Positions 44,751 through 53,963 are shown, numbered from the stretch's first letter. The stretch is 64,000 nucleotides of DNA from DATLMR01 sp964615905 (GCA_964615905.1 CAZTUB010000002.1:372001-436000); one strand, 5' to 3'. The notes: generated from the sequence alone by a model not told the origin. Numbers and translations are program-made.

Positions 44751-46436
44751 GTGCGCCCGAACCTACGAGAAAGCGGCGAAGACCACCACGCGATCACGCG
44801 CAAGACGGTGGCGACGGTCTTTGCCGTGCTTCTGGCGATCAGCTTTCTGCTGCGCATATTCTATGCGGGCCACCTCTACCAGGATGACGGGTTGTGGTTC
44901 ACCGCAGCCGAAGAGGTCTTGCGAGGCAAGGCGCTCTACAGCGAAGTCTATTTTGACAAGCCGCCCGCGCTCCCGCTCCTTTACGCGCTGCTTTTCAAGC
45001 TCTTTGGCGTCAAGCTAATCACCATACGTCTTTTTACAATCGTCTATGCGGTCGCGGTCTCGTGGGTGCTGTACCTGTTCGGATCGAGGCTCTACGACAA
45101 AAAGACGGGGCTTTTGGCGGCTGCGGTCTTCACCGTCTTTAGCACGACCTACACCACGGGTCACTTTCAGGGTCTCAACACAGACTTCCTGATGGTGCTG
45201 CCTTACGCCGCTTCGGCTTACCTTCTGGCCTGCTCTCACATCGCGCGGAACGCCACGCTCGCCTTTTCAGGCGGCGTGCTGGCGGGACTCGCGGCCGGGA
45301 TCAACCCGAAAGCCGTCTTTAACCTGCTCTTCTTTGCTGTACTGTTGATCGTGATGAGCCCGACTGGCTCGACAGGCTGGCGGTTAAATCGAGAAACATT
45401 CAAGCCGTCTTTCACGCTCTTTGCAATCGCGGTCGCGGGCTTTGTGGTAGGTACGCTGCCGTTTCTCCTGTACGTCGCGGCGACCGGGTCGCTCGCCGCC
45501 TACTGGCTATACGTCTGGGATTGGGGTAGCCGCTATACGGCTTATTACTCCGCGACCAGAGCCGTAGAGACTGCGCTCAGCCAGACGATAAACTATTTCG
45601 TTTTGAACAACACGCTCCTGATCTCGCTTATCGTAGTCATTGCATCGGCCTTCAGGTCTCGACGCGAAACCGGGAAGCCGGAAACCGAGCTTCGTATGAA
45701 AGCAGACCTCGCGCTCCTCATCTGGCTTGCCGTTTCATACGCGGGCGTGGCCACGGGCGGCAGGTTCTTTGGCCACTACTTCTTTCAAATCCTCCCGGCG
45801 CTCTCGCTTCTGGGCGCGCGCGGCCTGCTTGCTATCGCTTCCGCGCTCAAGGCCGCTCGACCCGCGAGCAGGCTGTGGAAGATCAGAAAGCCCGTCGTCG
45901 CTCTCGTCTGTTTAGGCTTCATTATAACCATCGCGCGGTTTCACGGGCGGACGGTTGTGCTTGCGGCAGATTGGATCAGCGGGCGAAAGAGCGATTCAAC
46001 CGCCGAGTGGTTTCACGACCGTCTGAACAGCGAAGAGAGACGCGCGGCGGCGGCGGTCAAAGAAGGGTCGAACGCATCGGATCACCTTTTTGTCTGGGGC
46101 TACCGGCCGGAGATTTACTACTGGTCGGGCCTCGCTCCCGCCTCGCGGTATTTGAGCACGCAGCCGCTCACAGGGGTCCCTGCCGACGTTCATTACTTTG
46201 GCGACGACCACCGCTATCTGCTCGACGAAGCGACGACGGCCAGCGCGCGCGCAGAACTTCTTGCCGACCTCAACCGGACGCGGCCTCGTTACATCATAGA
46301 CGAGCTGGGATTTTTCAACGCCTCGCTCGCCATCAAGAGTTACCCTGAGCTTGAGCTGTTTTTGAATGAGTATGAGCGGCCCGAACTGACAGGGCGATTT
46401 TTTATCTATCGCAGAAAAGACGGCGAGCGCGAATAG
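44751..46436 (+). CDS. GT39-type (ArnT/PMT-like) membrane glycosyltransferase
   Basis: A 561-aa polytopic protein with about 10-11 membrane segments and a soluble C-terminal domain. The first periplasmic loop has YQDDGLWFTAAEEVLRG and YFDKPPALPLLYAL, the Asp-rich and DKPP-type motifs of family 39 glycosyltransferases, which transfer sugars from polyprenyl phosphate to lipids or proteins. GTG start at 44751, four bases after ttcA, so the two are probably co-transcribed. C-terminal ~100 residues (WGYRPEIYYWSGLAPASRY) are a soluble domain as in ArnT. The acceptor is unknown. Confidence 0.88.
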   Translation: MRPNLRESGEDHHAITRKTVATVFAVLLAISFLLRIFYAGHLYQDDGLWFTAAEEVLRGKALYSEVYFDKPPALPLLYALLFKLFGVKLITIRLFTIVYAVAVSWVLYLFGSRLYDKKTGLLAAAVFTVFSTTYTTGHFQGLNTDFLMVLPYAASAYLLACSHIARNATLAFSGGVLAGLAAGINPKAVFNLLFFAVLLIVMSPTGSTGWRLNRETFKPSFTLFAIAVAGFVVGTLPFLLYVAATGSLAAYWLYVWDWGSRYTAYYSATRAVETALSQTINYFVLNNTLLISLIVVIASAFRSRRETGKPETELRMKADLALLIWLAVSYAGVATGGRFFGHYFFQILPALSLLGARGLLAIASALKAARPASRLWKIRKPVVALVCLGFIITIARFHGRTVVLAADWISGRKSDSTAEWFHDRLNSEERRAAAAVKEGSNASDHLFVWGYRPEIYYWSGLAPASRYLSTQPLTGVPADVHYFGDDHRYLLDEATTASARAELLADLNRTRPRYIIDELGFFNASLAIKSYPELELFLNEYERPELTGRFFIYRRKDGERE

Positions 46437-47190
46437 ATCAGAAGCTGTGCCGGTAAAAGTTGTCGGGGAAAGTCAGGACAAAAAACAACAGCCGCCGGTA
46501 ACTTTCGCCACCGACGGCTTCGTGAATCAGAGTGTAGAGCCGAGCCCCCGTTCGCCTCTACATCCTGAAAACTGTCTTGGTCTGTCGCTTCTCTCAGTAT
46601 TGCTATTATCGTTGCTTTATCCGATAGGGCCTGCTCGCCTCTCGTGATATGGTTTTGAATGGAAGGCAGGGCCCCCATCCTCCCCTCCATTCTCAACCCT
46701 TAGTTCTGCATCCCGCAGTTGCTCTGAGCAGAAGAGGTTTTATCAAAACTGTCGAACTGCTAGAACCACGCGTAGACTAGGCAATGGTTGTGCCATTACT
46801 TTAAGTGTTGTGGCGGTTAAACCAAAATTGGCTTTCTCAGGTCAAGCTTAGAAGATAAGCCTTAAAGAATAACTTTCAGTGTATACGGCGCGGAAAGCCC
46901 TCTTTTTGACAAATTACGTTAGCCGAATCTGACAATTTGCGTCACATTACATTTTTGGCTCTCCCCTAAAGCCGGGAGTGCTCTGGGGGAAAACGTCTGT
47001 ATAAGATCGGCGTTTTTTAAACCTCCGCGATTTTGTTACTGCCGTGTGACAAAATGGGGTGCGGCATCATCCTTTGCAAACCGGGTGGGATTGAGATTGA
47101 GCGTAGCCGTAGCTGGCCACGCGCGCCGCGCGCTGCTAATATCGGATTGGCCCTGAGAAGCAATCGTGAATTTTGGAAGGAGCAGAAGCT
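46437..47190. other. Long intergenic region before DinB
   Basis: 754 bases with no convincing gene. It is more AT-rich toward 46800-47040. There are short dyads only, such as TCCCC/GGGGA around 46965-46994, and a tandem-like TGACAAATTACG/TGACAATTTGCG pair near 46912-46937. The DinB ribosome site lies at its right end. Two small ORFs inside (one on each strand) have no recognisable features. Confidence 0.45.
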
Positions 47191-47646
47191 ATGAGCAGTC
47201 GTGAAACTGACCGGCTTATCAGCACGTGGAACCGCGTCCACAAGCAATCGCTAAGAGTTATGAGCGTCGTACCGGCGGACCGTATGGATTGGCGGCCATC
47301 GGAAGGGATGTTCACAATGCGCGAGCTTGTCTGGCACCTGCCCGAATCCGAGCTGGGCTTCGTGCGAACGGCAATGGCCGGATCGACCGAGAAGGTCGCG
47401 CTCGATCTTTCTACGAGCAGCCCTGAAGAGATCGTCTCGGTCTTTGAAGATCAGCACAAGCGGCTCGTCGAAGAGGTGGCAACGCTCGATGAAGAGAAGA
47501 TGAACGAAGAGATAGAGGTTTTTAACAGGCGCATGCGGCGCAAAATCCTGCTCTGGAGCATGACGGAGCACGAGATACATCATCGCGGCCAGCTCTACAC
47601 ATACCTGAGGCTTGTTGGAGTAGCGCCGCCGGGGCTCTTTAGCTGA
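47191..47646 (+). CDS. DinB/YfiT-like metal-dependent protein
   Basis: A 151-aa four-helix-bundle protein of the DinB family. The three His metal ligands are in LVWHLPESE and HEIHHRGQLY, the usual triad. Members are thiol-transfer or damage-related enzymes in the cytoplasm; the substrate is unknown. GGAAGGAG lies eight bases before the ATG at 47191; a TTG six codons earlier overlaps that site and is unlikely. The alkyltransferase-like gene follows nine bases later. Confidence 0.88.
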   Translation: MSSRETDRLISTWNRVHKQSLRVMSVVPADRMDWRPSEGMFTMRELVWHLPESELGFVRTAMAGSTEKVALDLSTSSPEEIVSVFEDQHKRLVEEVATLDEEKMNEEIEVFNRRMRRKILLWSMTEHEIHHRGQLYTYLRLVGVAPPGLFS

Positions 47647-47655
47647 AACCGAGTT

Positions 47656-48060
47656 ATGTCAAAAACCGAAAAGGCTTCGGCAAAAAAGACGGCCGGCTAT
47701 GAGAAGGTATTCGAGAAGATATACAAGCTGGTTTTGAAGATACCGCGCGGCCGGGTTATGACATACGGGCAGATCGCGCGCCTGCTCGATGACCGCTACA
47801 GCCCGCGACTGGTCGGCTGGGCAATGCACGTCACGCCACAGGACGGGCGCGAGATACCCTGGCACCGCGTCATAAACTCGCAGGGAAGCATCTCTACGGG
47901 CCGCATCATCCTGCACGAGCCGAACCTCCAGCGGTATCTGCTCGAAGCCGAAGGCGTGGTGTTCGACGAGCGCGGGCGTTGCGACCTGAGCGTTTACCAG
48001 TGGTCGCCCGGAAAGACCGCGAGCCCCGCAGATAGTAAGAGAGTGAGAAAGACGAGATAA
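47656..48060 (+). CDS. Alkyltransferase-like protein (MGMT family, no active Cys)
   Basis: A 134-aa MGMT-type DNA-binding domain. It keeps GRVMTYGQIA and VGWAMH, but the active-site motif PCHRV is PWHRV (Trp at about residue 69). This is the mark of alkyltransferase-like (ATL) proteins, which bind O6-alkylguanine without removing the alkyl group and hand it to nucleotide excision repair. There is no N-terminal Ada part. It overlaps the thioesterase start by one base (TAATG), so the two are translationally coupled. Confidence 0.9.
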   Translation: MSKTEKASAKKTAGYEKVFEKIYKLVLKIPRGRVMTYGQIARLLDDRYSPRLVGWAMHVTPQDGREIPWHRVINSQGSISTGRIILHEPNLQRYLLEAEGVVFDERGRCDLSVYQWSPGKTASPADSKRVRKTR

Positions 48061-48479
48061 TGGAAATCACACGCGAGCGCGAACAGGCGATACGAGAGAA
48101 GTTCAAGACGAACAACTACAGCCGGTTTATCGGGATCGAGCTTGACTCTATGGAGCCGGGCCGCGCCGTGCTGGGGCTCGAAATCAGGGACGAGCTGTTG
48201 CAGCTTCAAGGCGTCCTGCACGGGGGCGCGATGGCAAGCCTTATCGACACGGCGGTCGCTTTCGCCATCGTCAGCGTGTCGGAGCCCGAAGACCGTTTCA
48301 CGACGGTCGAGATGAAGATCAACTATCTGTCGGCGGTCCGCGACGGGCGCGTCACCGCCGACGCGCGCATCGTTCGCGACGGGCGGCGCATAATCGTGGC
48401 CGAGTGTGACGCTTTTGACTCGAAAGGCCGCCTGGCGGCAAAGGGGCTGCTGACATACATCAGGCTTAACGAAAGATGA
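48060..48479 (+). CDS. PaaI-family hotdog thioesterase
   Basis: A 139-aa hotdog-fold protein. The family signature LQGVLHGGAMASLIDTAVAFA (about 51-71) with its Gly-Gly and Asp, and TVEMKINYLSAVRDG, match acyl-CoA thioesterases of the PaaI/YbgC-like group. It hydrolyses small acyl- or aryl-CoA esters in the cytoplasm. Its start codon shares one base with the ATL gene's stop. An ABC-transporter gene begins about 80 bases downstream. Confidence 0.87.
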   Translation: MEITREREQAIREKFKTNNYSRFIGIELDSMEPGRAVLGLEIRDELLQLQGVLHGGAMASLIDTAVAFAIVSVSEPEDRFTTVEMKINYLSAVRDGRVTADARIVRDGRRIIVAECDAFDSKGRLAAKGLLTYIRLNER

Positions 48480-48561
48480 CGCTTTCGGGCGGTATTTGCC
48501 CGGAACCTTTCCAGATGCCGGTGCTCTCGCTACAATTATCAATTGGTCGGTTATAGGCGTT

Positions 48562-50304
48562 ATGACTCCGCTTCGAAAGCTAATTAGCTATTTAGCATCC
48601 TACCGGCGCATCCTGATCTTCGGGGTTTCGTGCGTCTTTGCGACGAACCTGGTCAGGCTCACCGCGCCCGTCGTTTTAGGGCGAGCCATCGACGACCTCA
48701 CGGCAGGGATAGCTTACGACAGGCTTTTTAATTACGGCGGGTTGCTCATCCTGATCGCGCTCGCGCAGGGAGTCTTCCTGTTTATGCAGCGGCGCGCGCT
48801 CATAAACATGTCGCGCCACATAGAGTACGACCTGCGCAACGACTTTTACGAGCACCTTCAAAGGCTTCCGTTCGCATTCTACCAGACGCACCGCACGGGC
48901 GATTTGATGGCGCGGGCGACAAACGATCTGTCGGCGGTGCGCATGATCGTCGGGCCCGCGCTTATGTACTCGATGAACACGGTCTTCGCCATGGCGCTGA
49001 TCGTCCCCAAGATGGCATCGATAAGCTGGCGGCTGACCTTCGCGGCGTTTTTGCCTATGCCGCTGGTCGTCGTCGCCACGCACTTTTTCGGCAAGCGGAT
49101 TCACGAGAGGTTCCAGTCGGTCCAGGACTATTTCGGAGAAGTCTCGAACCGCGCGCAGGAATCGCTCGCGGGGGTGCGCGTCATCCGCGCATACACGCAG
49201 GAGCGGTCGGAGATCGAAAGGTTCAAAGAGGTGAACCGCGAGTTCGTCAACCGCAACATGAAGCTGATAAGGCTTTCGGGAATCTTTCACCCGATCCTCC
49301 AATTCTTTATCGGGCTGGGGTTCGTGGCGGTCCTGTGGTTCGGCGGCAGCCTCGTCATCAGCAAAGTAATAACCGTAGGCCAGTTTGTCGAGTTCACTCT
49401 CTACCTCGGCTACCTCGTCTGGCCGATGATCGCGCTCGGCTGGGTGATAAACATATTCCAGCGGGGCATGGCTTCAATGGGGCGCATGCACCAGATCATG
49501 TCTATCGAACCCGCCATACGCGACACCGTCGAGACGGCAGACATGCGCGAGATCGAAGGCGAGATAGAATTTCGCAACCTGACTTTCAAATATGACGGCG
49601 CGACCGAGCCCGCGCTGAAAGATATAAACCTGCGTATAGCGCCCGGCCAGACCATAGCCTTTGTCGGCGCAGTAGGTTCGGGCAAGTCTACATTGATGAA
49701 CCTGGTCGCGCGGCTCCTGGATGCGGAGCCCGGTCAGGTCTTGATCGACAACAGGCCCATCCGCCAGATACCGCTCGACGTGCTCAGGTCATCAATTGGG
49801 TACGTGCCGCAAGAGACGTTCCTCTTTAGCGAGACGGTCGGGGAGAACATCGCTTTCGGAGTCGAAAACTCTACAAAAGAGCAGATCGAGCAGGCGGCGC
49901 TTGAGGCAGGAATAAGCGAAGACATAGCGGAGTTCCCGAACGGCTATGACACCATAGTGGGCGAGCGCGGCATCACGCTTTCGGGCGGGCAGAAACAGCG
50001 CAGCGCAATCGCCCGCGCGCTCATACGCCGCCCTAAGGTCCTCATACTCGACGACGCGCTGTCGTCCGTTGACACTTATACGGAGGAGAAGATACTCGCG
50101 CACCTGCGGCGCATCATGCGCGGGCGCACGAGCCTTATCGTCTCGCACCGCGTCTCTACTGTGAAAGAGGCCGATCTGGTAGTCGTGCTCGAAGAAGGGC
50201 GGATCGCCGAGCGCGGCACTCACGAAGAGCTGATCGAGCGCGGCGGGCTCTACGCAGAGTTATACACAAAACAGTTGCTCGAAGAAGAGCTGGCGGCAAG
50301 CTGA
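48562..50304 (+). CDS. ABC exporter half-transporter 1 (permease-ATPase fusion)
   Basis: A 580-aa type IV ABC half-transporter: six membrane helices, then an ATPase domain. Walker A is GAVGSGKST (about 380-388), the signature is LSGGQK, Walker B is VLILDDALSS, and the switch His is in IVSHRV. Walker B carries Asp-Asp (DD) in place of the catalytic Asp-Glu, so ATP hydrolysis at one of the paired sites may be weak. The ATG at 48562 is preferred over a TTG 22 codons earlier, which has no homology. The second half-transporter follows, with a heptamer element between them; the two probably form a heterodimer. Confidence 0.87.
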   Translation: MTPLRKLISYLASYRRILIFGVSCVFATNLVRLTAPVVLGRAIDDLTAGIAYDRLFNYGGLLILIALAQGVFLFMQRRALINMSRHIEYDLRNDFYEHLQRLPFAFYQTHRTGDLMARATNDLSAVRMIVGPALMYSMNTVFAMALIVPKMASISWRLTFAAFLPMPLVVVATHFFGKRIHERFQSVQDYFGEVSNRAQESLAGVRVIRAYTQERSEIERFKEVNREFVNRNMKLIRLSGIFHPILQFFIGLGFVAVLWFGGSLVISKVITVGQFVEFTLYLGYLVWPMIALGWVINIFQRGMASMGRMHQIMSIEPAIRDTVETADMREIEGEIEFRNLTFKYDGATEPALKDINLRIAPGQTIAFVGAVGSGKSTLMNLVARLLDAEPGQVLIDNRPIRQIPLDVLRSSIGYVPQETFLFSETVGENIAFGVENSTKEQIEQAALEAGISEDIAEFPNGYDTIVGERGITLSGGQKQRSAIARALIRRPKVLILDDALSSVDTYTEEKILAHLRRIMRGRTSLIVSHRVSTVKEADLVVVLEEGRIAERGTHEELIERGGLYAELYTKQLLEEELAAS

Positions 50305-50309
50305 GAGGG

Positions 50310-50382
50310 CGTGAACCGTGAACCGTAAACCGTGACAAGAATCTCATTCCTTCTCGTCACGGTTTACGGTTCACGGTTCACG
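50310..50382. repeat. Heptanucleotide inverted-repeat element, copy 3
   Basis: Left arm 50310-50341 (units GTGAACC, GTGAACC, GTAAACC, GTGACAA) and right arm 50351-50382 are 32-bp inverted copies with one mismatch and a 9-base spacer. The element lies between the two ABC genes, 11 bases before the second gene's ATG. Confidence 0.9.
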
Positions 50383-50392
50383 AATTCAACAT

Positions 50393-52270
50393 ATGAGCGC
50401 ATCGCATCACGAAGAAGAGGTACTTGGCAAAGCTTATGACTCGCGGCTTATGCGGCGGCTGCTCAAGTACCTGTGGCCGTACAAGTGGTACGCGCTGACA
50501 GCGCTCGTGCTCACGGTCTTGAGCGCGCCGCTCGTTTTGGCCGGGCCGCCGCTGACGAAGGCCGCAATAGACCTCTTCATCGCTCCCGATCCGTCAAAGC
50601 CTGTCACCGGGTTCGCCCTCTTTTTAAAGCAGACCGCAGACCGGCTGGGGCTTGGCGACACCCCGTACGAAGGCATATTTTTTATCTCAATCATCTTTCT
50701 GCTCGCAAGCCTCGCCGCCTTCGCGGTCCAGTACACGCAGGCCATAGTGATGCAGGCCATGGGCCAGTACATCATGTACGACCTGCGCAAAGAGATCTTT
50801 GCGCACCTTCAACGGCTGTCGGTCCAGTTCTATGATCGCAACCCCGTAGGGCGTTTGATGACGCGGCTCACTGGCGATGTCGACGCGCTCAACGAGATGT
50901 TTACGGCGGGCGTAATCGCGATATTCGGCGACATCGCGATGATCTTCTACATCGTTATCTGGATGTTTCAGGTCAACTGGAAACTCGCGCTCGTATCGTT
51001 CGCCATACTTCCGTTGCTGGCGATCTTGACGACCTGGTTCAGGCTCGGCGCGCGGTCGGCTTTCCGCGAAGTGCGGACACGCATAGCGCGGATAAGCGCT
51101 TTTCTACAGGAGCACATCACAGGCATGCCCGTGGTGCAGTTGTTCAACCGCGAGCAGAAGGAGATGCGCAAGTTTAACGAGATCAACGACGCGCACCGCC
51201 AGGCCAACATCGACACGATATTCTTCTACGCGGTCTTTTACCCGGCGGTCGAGATAATAGGCGCGCTCGGCATCGCGCTCATCATATGGTACGGCGGCGG
51301 GCAGGTCATACAGGGCGCGGCCACCATCGGGACGCTCGTTGCCTTCATTCAACTCGCCCGCTCGTTTTACGAGCCCATATCGGACATAAGCGAGAAATAC
51401 AACATCCTGCAATCGGCCATGGCCTCGTCGGAAAGAATATTCAAGCTGCTGGACGAGCCCGTAACGATCAAGTCGCCCGAAACCCCCGTTCGCCTGGAGC
51501 GCGCACGCGGGCATATAGAATTTCGCAACGTGTGGTTCGCTTACAAGAACGAAGACTGGATATTGAAAGACATCTCGTTTACCGTGAGCCCCGGCGAGCG
51601 CGTGGCGTTTGTTGGTCATACGGGGGCAGGGAAGACGACCATCACAAACCTGCTGCTCCGCTTCTATGACGTACAGCGCGGCCAGATTCTGCTCGATGGC
51701 GTAGACATTCGCGAATTGGACCTCAAAGAGCTGCGCGCAAACTTCAGCATAGTGCTTCAGGACGTCTTTCTCTTTTCGGGCGACATCGCAAGCAACATCC
51801 GGCTAGGCGGCCAGATCAGAGACGAGCAGCTTCAGTCGGCGGCGCGCGAAGTCCACGCCGACGACTTCATACGCCGGTTGCCCGAAGGCTACCGAACGGA
51901 AGTGCGCGAGCGCGGCGCAGGTCTTTCGGTAGGCCAGAAGCAGTTGATAAGCTTTGCGCGAGCGCTGGCCTATGACCCGCGAGTGCTGATACTTGACGAG
52001 GCGACAAGCTCGATAGACACCGAAACCGAGCTGCTTATCCGCGACGCGGTCGAGCGATTGATGGCGGGCCGCACGGCTATCGTCATCGCCCACCGGCTCT
52101 CTACGATTCAATCGGTCGATAAGATTGTCGTGATGCACAAGGGCGAGATACGCGAGATGGGCACGCATCAGGACTTGCTCGCCGAGCGCGGGTTCTACTG
52201 GCGGCTTTACCAGTTGCAGTTTTATCAGGATTTCAAGAACACCTACGCCGAAAGCCTCGCCGACGATTGA
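50393..52270 (+). CDS. ABC exporter half-transporter 2 (permease-ATPase fusion)
   Basis: A 625-aa permease-ATPase fusion. Six transmembrane helices lead to an ATPase domain with Walker A GHTGAGKTT (about 408-416), signature LSVGQKQ (Val where Gly is usual in LSGGQ), Walker B VLILDEATSS with the catalytic Glu, and IAHRLST. This partner therefore has the catalytic Glu that half 1 lacks, the pattern of heterodimeric exporters with one degenerate site. The substrate could be a lipid or drug-like molecule. There is no strong ribosome site, since the leader is filled by the heptamer element. Confidence 0.87.
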   Translation: MSASHHEEEVLGKAYDSRLMRRLLKYLWPYKWYALTALVLTVLSAPLVLAGPPLTKAAIDLFIAPDPSKPVTGFALFLKQTADRLGLGDTPYEGIFFISIIFLLASLAAFAVQYTQAIVMQAMGQYIMYDLRKEIFAHLQRLSVQFYDRNPVGRLMTRLTGDVDALNEMFTAGVIAIFGDIAMIFYIVIWMFQVNWKLALVSFAILPLLAILTTWFRLGARSAFREVRTRIARISAFLQEHITGMPVVQLFNREQKEMRKFNEINDAHRQANIDTIFFYAVFYPAVEIIGALGIALIIWYGGGQVIQGAATIGTLVAFIQLARSFYEPISDISEKYNILQSAMASSERIFKLLDEPVTIKSPETPVRLERARGHIEFRNVWFAYKNEDWILKDISFTVSPGERVAFVGHTGAGKTTITNLLLRFYDVQRGQILLDGVDIRELDLKELRANFSIVLQDVFLFSGDIASNIRLGGQIRDEQLQSAAREVHADDFIRRLPEGYRTEVRERGAGLSVGQKQLISFARALAYDPRVLILDEATSSIDTETELLIRDAVERLMAGRTAIVIAHRLSTIQSVDKIVVMHKGEIREMGTHQDLLAERGFYWRLYQLQFYQDFKNTYAESLADD

Positions 52271-53011
52271 TCAACCGATGTTTGTAAAATGGACAACCTG
52301 CGTATTGACCACGCGCTGCTGCAAGATCTGCGAGCGAATGATGATTTGAAAGCATTGAGAGTCGATTACCTTGCGCATCTCGCGGAGTTTTTCGACCGAG
52401 ATCAGGTGCTGGATAACGCCTAAAGTCCCTATCCCGTAATTTCCGGCGATCACGTATATAAACTGGTTCGTGTTTTTAAGGCTCTTTATCCTCGCTACAA
52501 AGCCGATATCGGTGGCTATCTGCTTTTTAGAATCGAATGCCGATTGATACACTTCCGACCTGTTTTTCGTTCCGAATTTTCGCACAGAGTTTTTGTCATA
52601 AGGCAGGTCGAGAAACCATATCGGCAGCAAATCTTTATCGCCGATCTCCCGCGCTATCAGGTTGGGGACAGGGCCTCCGAGGCTCACTACGGGGTAAGCC
52701 CAATCTATCTCATCTTTGTCGGTTGTGACGACCACGTCCGAAAAAAACGGGAGCAGGAAGCTTCTAAGCTCCCCCCAGATGATGGCGTCCTGCTTGTTGA
52801 TTACGGGCTCGATCTCGCCATATTCCGAGAGCGATGTCTCCCACTCGCCGGAGTATAGGTATATCTTTTTTGTCGCCTGCGGGACCCAGAACCACTTTAC
52901 CGCTTTTATAGACCTCTCGTGTTTGTAGTAGGTGTAGAGTCGTACCAGTAGGGCTCCGATTGCGGCAGCGGCCAGGTTTACAAGCAGATCGCCTATCACA
53001 GAGTCGCTCAT
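52271..53011 (-). CDS. Membrane-anchored protein of unknown function
   Basis: A 246-aa protein I do not recognise. One N-terminal membrane segment (LLVNLAAAAIGALLVRLYTYY) is followed by a cytoplasmic domain with the motif VVSLGGPVPNLIAREI (about 110-125) and FIYVIAGNYGIGTLGVIQHL (about 195-214), Gly-rich turns like those of Rossmann-type folds. Its AT content is noticeably higher than its neighbours and its codon use differs, hinting at horizontal transfer. ATG 53011 is preferred to a TTG three codons earlier. It converges with the ABC gene with no gap. It could be a sensor or defence-type protein, but nothing here shows that. Confidence 0.6.
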   Translation of the reverse strand: MSDSVIGDLLVNLAAAAIGALLVRLYTYYKHERSIKAVKWFWVPQATKKIYLYSGEWETSLSEYGEIEPVINKQDAIIWGELRSFLLPFFSDVVVTTDKDEIDWAYPVVSLGGPVPNLIAREIGDKDLLPIWFLDLPYDKNSVRKFGTKNRSEVYQSAFDSKKQIATDIGFVARIKSLKNTNQFIYVIAGNYGIGTLGVIQHLISVEKLREMRKVIDSQCFQIIIRSQILQQRVVNTQVVHFTNIG

Positions 53012-53156
53012 TTGCGACAAAGATTACTCTATGAGTTTATTGCAGTCAAACCCTGGCCAGGCGTAAAAATATCGAGGTCGGGCACTGCGTTTGCAAGAAA
53101 GATAATGTGACGCTCAGGACGCTTTAATCCAGCTAATAGAAACCAGGGGTCAGCTT

Positions 53157-53378
53157 ATGGACATCGATCTTGATATGAACGTGCTGGGGCTTGACGACGA
53201 AAGACAGCAACAGCTGAATCACGCGCAGGTCAAAATGAATTGCCCGAACAACCACGAAGTCTCTGTGAGATTGGAAAGAGGCGCGGGGTCGAGCACAATC
53301 TATTGCTCGCAGTGCGGCGAGATGGTCGAGCCGCGATTGCCGCAATCTTTCGAGCAATCGGCCAGCCAGCAGAGCTGA
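53157..53378 (+). CDS. Small zinc-ribbon protein
   Basis: A 73-aa protein. Cys/His zinc ligands are in MNCPNNHEVSVRLERGAG and YCSQCGEMVEPR (about 49-60), a short zinc-ribbon. The rest is acidic (N-terminus MDIDLDMNVLGLDD) and Gln/Ser-rich (C-terminus). No family recognised. It converges with the response-regulator gene across a strong shared terminator. Confidence 0.6.
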   Translation: MDIDLDMNVLGLDDERQQQLNHAQVKMNCPNNHEVSVRLERGAGSSTIYCSQCGEMVEPRLPQSFEQSASQQS

Positions 53379-53386
53379 TAAATAAA

Positions 53387-53418
53387 GAAGAGGCCGCGAA
53401 TGAATGCGCGGCCTCTTC
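53387..53418. terminator. Bidirectional terminator
   Basis: Perfect 12-bp stem: GAAGAGGCCGCG (53387-53398) with CGCGGCCTCTTC (53407-53418), loop AATGAATG. On the minus strand it is followed by TTTATTTATC, so it ends the response-regulator transcript, and it can serve the plus gene. Confidence 0.75.
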
Positions 53419-53450
53419 CAAGCTCAAACAGGGTTTTAGAGCCGGACAGG

Positions 53451-53912
53451 TTAAAGGGTGGCGGCAGAACGGGCTGCGTCCGTGCTCACCTCAACCAGTT
53501 CATTCTCGCCCAGGAGCTCTGACACGGTGAGGCTAAGCTCCGCAAGCGATATTGGTTTTCCGAGCACCGCCGCGCAGCCGATTGAAGCCGCGCATTCTTC
53601 GACCTCTTGAGTCTTCCAACCCGTTAGCAGTATGACGCAGATGCGGCCTTTCTTGATCTCGTTGAAGCGGTGTATCAACCCGAACCCGTCCATAGAGGGC
53701 ATGACCAGATCGAGTATGATCAGGTCGGGCTGATGCGTCTGGACAAGCTCCATGGCTTCGCTCGGATGGGTTGCGACCTCAACCTCGTAGTTATCCGAGA
53801 AGTGCGCCTTCAACAACGAGGCCCAGTCGTGATCGTCGTCGATGATGAGAATCGTCGGTCTGTTGTCTAGTCCGGTATCTTCGTTCGCAATACTGCTAAC
53901 GGTTTTTTTCAT
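53451..53912 (-). CDS. Stand-alone response regulator
   Basis: A 153-aa single receiver domain: ILIIDDDHDW (acidic pair), phospho-Asp in LIILDLVMPSMDGFG (about 72), Thr in LLTGWK, and Lys in VLGKPIS. A 25-residue leader precedes it and a short acidic tail follows, with no DNA-binding output. GGGAGG sits seven bases before the ATG. It is 51 bases downstream of the AAA+ ATPase gene on the same strand, so it probably shares that operon and may report to, or control, the ATPase. Confidence 0.87.
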   Translation of the reverse strand: MKKTVSSIANEDTGLDNRPTILIIDDDHDWASLLKAHFSDNYEVEVATHPSEAMELVQTHQPDLIILDLVMPSMDGFGLIHRFNEIKKGRICVILLTGWKTQEVEECAASIGCAAVLGKPISLAELSLTVSELLGENELVEVSTDAARSAATL

Positions 53913-53963
53913 CCTGCCTCCCGTCCAAATATTTTCCGAGCAAGGCGGTTAGCCGCTTGCGCC

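Noticed and set aside
46447..46647. Small plus-strand ORF after the GT39 gene
   Set aside because: No ribosome site, no domain, and an equally open frame lies on the other strand.
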